Source: Lewinellaceae bacterium
GTDB taxonomy: Bacteria; Bacteroidota; Bacteroidia; Chitinophagales; Saprospiraceae
Assembly: GCA_020636135.1 (NCBI GenBank)
Contig: JACJYK010000005.1
Location: 1-25,605 of the forward strand
Direction: 5' to 3'
Length of the DNA: 25,605 nucleotides
The notes beneath the pieces are model-generated. The model was given only the letters and a program-made list of their open reading frames with translations, was not told the DNA's origin and did no database searches. This document shows positions 23,901 through 25,605 of the stretch, one piece after another; position 1 is the first letter of the stretch; every line of letters starts with the position of its first letter. Position numbers and translations under genes: made by a program.

Positions 23901-25605
23901 AGGTGATAAATAATAAATATCCGTGCTGGAAAAAAACCACATGATCGATCTGATGGGTGGGCAATGGCGTCCCCGAATCCCGCAATGCGCCCAGGGCATC
24001 ACCGACCACCGGGAGTGACAGAAGGTACTCGTAATGAGCTTTGCAGGCCTCGCCGCTAAATGGTTGTATGTAAATAGTCTCACCGCTTTCACGCATTTCA
24101 TAATAGCGCAGAAAGAATTTTTCCCGGGGAGTTTTGTAGAAAGGGAGATGCCCCTCCTCGCTACTGAACCATTCATAATCCCCCTCATCATCATCCGCAT
24201 AAATGTGAAAGGCACATCCCCATGCGGCAATGCCCAGATCACGGATCTGCTGTGCCATAAGCATCGCGGTATCACTCAATTCGTCACTTTGCTTCATCGC
24301 CAGAGAACTAGCCCGCACGCGTTCAAGGCTGAGTTGTATTTGTGCTTCCCGTGCTTGTTCTTCTACCCGGATCAGGTCCTTATACCGGCGATAGGTTTGG
24401 CCAAAAACCGTGGCAAAACGTCTACAAATACGTACCATCTCTTCCGATAACGGATCCCGGGTAAACGCGTAGAGCATGCCATTTGGAAAGACAAATTCAT
24501 TAAATATTAATTTGCCCGGTAAATTGTTCAGGTCGATATGATAGGTGTAATCCGGTTCATCATTGATGATCGAAAAATACCGGATCAGGTCTACACCCTC
24601 CAGGACATAAATAAAATCTGAGTGGTCGTTTTTCCAAGCTTCACGTCCCGCGGTCAGCAAGGGATGTTTGGTCATGTCAATTCGTCCAATATTTAGCCTG
24701 ACCTGGCCCTCCTGCAGCAAAGAGGCCGTCCATAACTCCATAAATTTTGACTCGTCCAGAATCCCGATCCCGCACCGTGCTTGTTTTTCTAACCCCAGCC
24801 TGGTTAATTCATCAAATAACAGGACAATGGTTTCTCCGACCTCCTCACTGTTGTGCATGGCCATGGTCTTTGCCCGCACCCGTTCCAGGGCCGCTTCGAT
24901 CTGCGCTTCTCTGGCCTGGATCTCCGCTTTTTGAAGATCCAGAAATCGGGTATAAGTTTGCTCGAAGACCTTGGAAAAACGCACAAGTAAATTTCCCGCT
25001 TCAACGGACAAAGGCTCAAAACTGGTGATCCCAATGGTACCAAAACGATGGCTGGCTTCCGTAAGGACAAACCGCTCCGGAGGATGATCGAGCATTTCCC
25101 GAAAACCATCATCCCGGGTCACATGGGGCAATGTCCGAAGGAAACGATGGTAATCTTCCAGTCTTTTGCCACTCAGATCCCTTATGAGCAATGGCACCTT
25201 GTCCTTCCATAATTGATAAATTTGTGCCAGCTCCTTTTCGTTCAGCATGGGAATGCGATGACTTCCCGGGCGAAAATGACCATCCTTGCTGGTCATCCAA
25301 ACTTCTGCCGAATCGGATTGTGTGTCTATCAGACTGAAAAAGACCCTGATATTTTCCGGCATTAAATTCAGACTTCGCAGCTGGTTGAAAAGGATCACCG
25401 CCGTAGCAGACAATTCACTGCTTTGATGCATGGCCATCGTATGGGCCCGCACCCGCTCCAAAGCCGTTTCAATTTGCGCCTCCCGGGCCTGTGCTTCGGC
25501 GTTTTGCAGATCCAGAAATCGTCGGTAGGTCAATTTAAATACGTTAGCAAATCTCAGGAGTAAACGGATCTGAGCTTCATGCAGAGGATCAGGCGTGAGT
25601 ACATA
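17917..25605 (-). CDS. Giant multi-GAF-like sensor histidine kinase (gene 8, N-terminus outside window)
   Basis: Open for 2562 codons with no break; the frame continues through the right window edge (YVLTPDPLHEAQIRLLLRF is the tail of a further module), so the true start is not visible. No signal peptide or membrane helix is seen: it looks cytosolic. Twelve complete units of 183-191 residues follow one another. Each is a long helix (FEQTYTRFLDLQKAEAQA, then LERVRxRTMAMHxSxEL) and a GAF-like alpha/beta domain. The last helix passes into LKQTQQQLIQSEKMASLGEL, with the phospho-accepting His at codon 18643-18645 in AHEIQNPLN, then HGKRAEGIVRSMLQHSR and ALCDEYLRLAYHG. The HATPase has NLINNAFQA, DNGSGIPD and GTGLGLSLS. 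About 15 extra charged residues follow the N-box (18165-18235), absent from the sisters. There is no receiver domain. GAF assignment rests on layout and repeated pattern; ligands are unknown. Confidence 0.92.
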   Translation of the reverse strand, partial: YVLTPDPLHEAQIRLLLRFANVFKLTYRRFLDLQNAEAQAREAQIETALERVRAHTMAMHQSSELSATAVILFNQLRSLNLMPENIRVFFSLIDTQSDSAEVWMTSKDGHFRPGSHRIPMLNEKELAQIYQLWKDKVPLLIRDLSGKRLEDYHRFLRTLPHVTRDDGFREMLDHPPERFVLTEASHRFGTIGITSFEPLSVEAGNLLVRFSKVFEQTYTRFLDLQKAEIQAREAQIEAALERVRAKTMAMHNSEEVGETIVLLFDELTRLGLEKQARCGIGILDESKFMELWTASLLQEGQVRLNIGRIDMTKHPLLTAGREAWKNDHSDFIYVLEGVDLIRYFSIINDEPDYTYHIDLNNLPGKLIFNEFVFPNGMLYAFTRDPLSEEMVRICRRFATVFGQTYRRYKDLIRVEEQAREAQIQLSLERVRASSLAMKQSDELSDTAMLMAQQIRDLGIAAWGCAFHIYADDDEGDYEWFSSEEGHLPFYKTPREKFFLRYYEMRESGETIYIQPFSGEACKAHYEYLLSLPVVGDALGALRDSGTPLPTHQIDHVVFFQHGYLLFITYDPVPQAYDIFRRFAVEFEQAFTRFLDLKKVEEQAREKEIQLALERVRARTMAMQKSDELAEVVQELFRQIRPLDPSAQWGCAILLADTVREGFHLWFSVPTNPLLPVSVFIHHLDNQVINKCWEEYQKGTDQFRIELKEDEKKSWEDHLFSTTEMGKLPPEMQQAIRAEKYVMFSYASMRFGLLEAISHVPISGELNELLPRFAKVFEQTYTRFQDLQKAEAQAREAHIEAALERVRSRSMAMHKSKDLSEVVKLLYKETEAFGISTFGISIAIFQEEDHSAEYWFADNLNSNLLRSYKVPGPGHPVFQQVWKDWKLHLLQNNIYLEGSEKSDYDDWILGETEFSKLPAELKQEIKSHDTVCFTFTYFKYGYFESVDLSVPPEDSAKILIRFSKVFEQTYTRFLDLQKAEAQAREAQIEAALEKVRSRTIGMRHSDELAEAASLLFREVQALGIPAWSCGYNILSADQLSCTSIMSAEGGLQEPLEIPLTEHESFLPWRNAILNKDDFLVYRMEGEDLEAHYRYMQSLPGFKEFERSGIELPACQINHLVRFNQGFLLFIASVEIPSAYDIFKRFGVVFKQTYTRFLDLQKAEAQARESEIQLALERVRARTMAMHHSLDLRDVVFVLFQQVNGLNIADLGCNINLFHPENRIIETWLAGTDQEPIPKSYFIQVDHPYLTQMWSSWENQGPPFLIYSTGASHESYKNLILETCYQDMPDEFKAYVRENPEAYLVHFNMPCGQIQAVSSKTLSEESISVLQRFAAVFQQSYTRFLDLKNAEAQTREAEIQLALERVRARTMAMHQSDELRSVIHTIFEQLKALGFDATACGLTLFNKEDKSMELWLAGFETDAYPESYFVPYFDHPLYNAQYGAWAEGQAYQVFKFEGELKKSYDDLIFELGGYKDLPASAKEAITSIESATNCTAFMKYGMFESVMIGDKMLTEQQADTLQRLAKVFEQTYTRFLDLQKAEAQAQEAQIEAALERVRSRTMAMHHSNELSEAAIVLFDQIKQLGIETFASGFNIWDHTHENLTAWMSNATGSIQPPFVLPINTYDQHKKIHKAWKNKEAFLVDDIKGKAMVNHYRFLRSFPVLDESFKQAETAGIKLPDRQVHNIVPFSQGYLLFITLEPRPEFKDIFLRFGKVFEQTYTRFLDLQKAENQAKEAQIEAALERVRAESMAMHKSTGLEEVVAVMFRELDRLQLNVLRCGIGILSEKEKIAEVWTTTRTEAGYEVNISGNESMEIHPVLQGAYEAWQKKEDFYYTFTIPDLIKYHQAVKDAEFYLPEQAAEDSQQYYFATFFPAGGLYAFSESPIEVETTGVIRRFARTFHMAYQRYLDLQKAENQAREARIEASLERIRSRTMGMQRSNELQDAAFMLFQQVEGLGLPVFGCGFNIWEEDHKAATAWMGGKDRIQPPFKTNSSEDVFLRIAQAAARGESLFVEEQRGAVLDAHYKYMYSIPTFKEIVDKMAVAGQSVPTFQIMHCAFFSQGYLMFISYEPVPDAYDIFRRLARVFEQTYTRFQDLRKAEAQTWEAIRQTSLDRIRGEIASMRTADDLERITPLIWKELMALGVPFIRCGVFIMDDENEIIHNYLSTPDGNAIATFHLPFSTPGSMANILLHWQKKQKLIDHWDNQAMLDFANVLVDQGIYTSTEEYLHTLPSGGFYLHFLPFSQGMLYVGNTALLSGEQIDLLQLLAKAFSTAYARYEDFNRLEVAKNQVDKTLVDLKQTQQQLIQSEKMASLGELTAGIAHEIQNPLNFVNNFSEVNQELISELKEAIQRNDQEEIEHLVQDLLDNEAKVNQHGKRAEGIVRSMLQHSRTSSGQKVDTDINALCDEYLRLAYHGFRAKDKSFNAQLDTDFDRQLPRLEVVAQDIGRVLLNLINNAFQACAEQDRSEGTDREAKADPLFKPLVTVSTKRLDDAIEIRVSDNGSGIPDSIKDKIFQPFFTTKPTGQGTGLGLSLSYDIVKAHGGDIEVDSESGKGTKFIVRLPV
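19246..25437 (-). repeat. Tandem protein-level array of twelve helix + GAF-like modules
   Basis: The MAM (or LAM, IGM, MGM, ASM) anchor of the linker helix recurs at 25429, 24856, 24295, 23740, 23170, 22603, 22054, 21493, 20920, 20356, 19804 and 19246 (lowest base of each). Spacings are 549 to 573 bases, always a multiple of three. Linker helices are strongly alike, down to shared DNA such as CATGGCCAT, while the domains between them differ widely. This points to old duplications with the linkers held constant. Confidence 0.93.

Noticed and set aside
19246..25437. A CRISPR-like or satellite repeat array
   Set aside because: The short repeated DNA (such as CATGGCCAT every ~560 bases) is always in the same coding frame and belongs to the conserved linker helix of a protein; spacing is far too long for CRISPR.

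Overview
The window looks like chromosomal DNA from a Bacteroidota bacterium, most likely from the Saprospiria/Chitinophagia side. The clue is the gene content: sensor histidine kinases with two-component-regulator (Reg_prop) propellers followed by a Y_Y_Y domain, sensor kinases with periplasmic TPRs, and kinases with GAF-like modules joined by LERVR..MAM helices. This is family-level inference; no rRNA or other taxonomic marker is present. I see no tRNA, rRNA, CRISPR array, transposase or phage gene, and no convincing gene on the plus strand.

Everything coding lies on the minus strand, so transcription runs from right to left. In that order the loci are: (8) 25605-17917, a giant kinase with at least twelve tandem GAF-like modules, whose N-terminus is beyond the window; (7) 17913-15925, a TPR sensor kinase with frame breaks; (6) 15928-13955, an intact TPR sensor kinase; (5) 13945-10670, a propeller sensor kinase whose middle is heavily degraded; (4) 10661-8754, a TPR sensor kinase with two frame breaks; a gap of about 160 bases; a remnant of a GAF-module protein (8592-8005); (3) 8004-4799, a propeller sensor kinase with three frame breaks; (2) 4797-1017, a propeller sensor kinase with a lipoprotein-like signal and one frame break; and (1) 1008-1, the sensory half of another TPR kinase cut by the window edge. 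Junctions between neighbours are 1 to 9 bases or overlap (ATGA at 15925-15928), so this reads as one long operon or the remains of one.

Seven of the eight genes show almost the same transmitter: an H-box with AHEIQNPLNFVNNF, a second helix with HGKRA.AIV.SMLQHSR, the block NALCDEYLRLAYHG, and an HHATPase domain ending in TKPTGQGTGLGLSL. The eighth (gene 1) is cut off before that point. Input domains differ (GAF-like array, TPR, double propeller) while the output half is near constant, and in places it is identical at the DNA level. There is no receiver domain, response regulator or DNA-binding domain in the window. The simplest reading is a sensor array whose members hand phosphate to a shared partner encoded elsewhere.

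Many reading frames are broken by one- or two-base indels, several at short homopolymers, and one 1.15-kb stretch (11015-12163) is badly corrupted, yet the 7.7-kb gene 8 and the 2-kb gene 6 are perfectly open. Rejoining the frames gives full-length, textbook domain orders; the two rejoinable propeller genes each give 14 blades. Consensus error in repetitive DNA or recent pseudogenisation could both explain this, and sequence alone cannot decide. Below, each open segment is entered separately and its parent gene is named.
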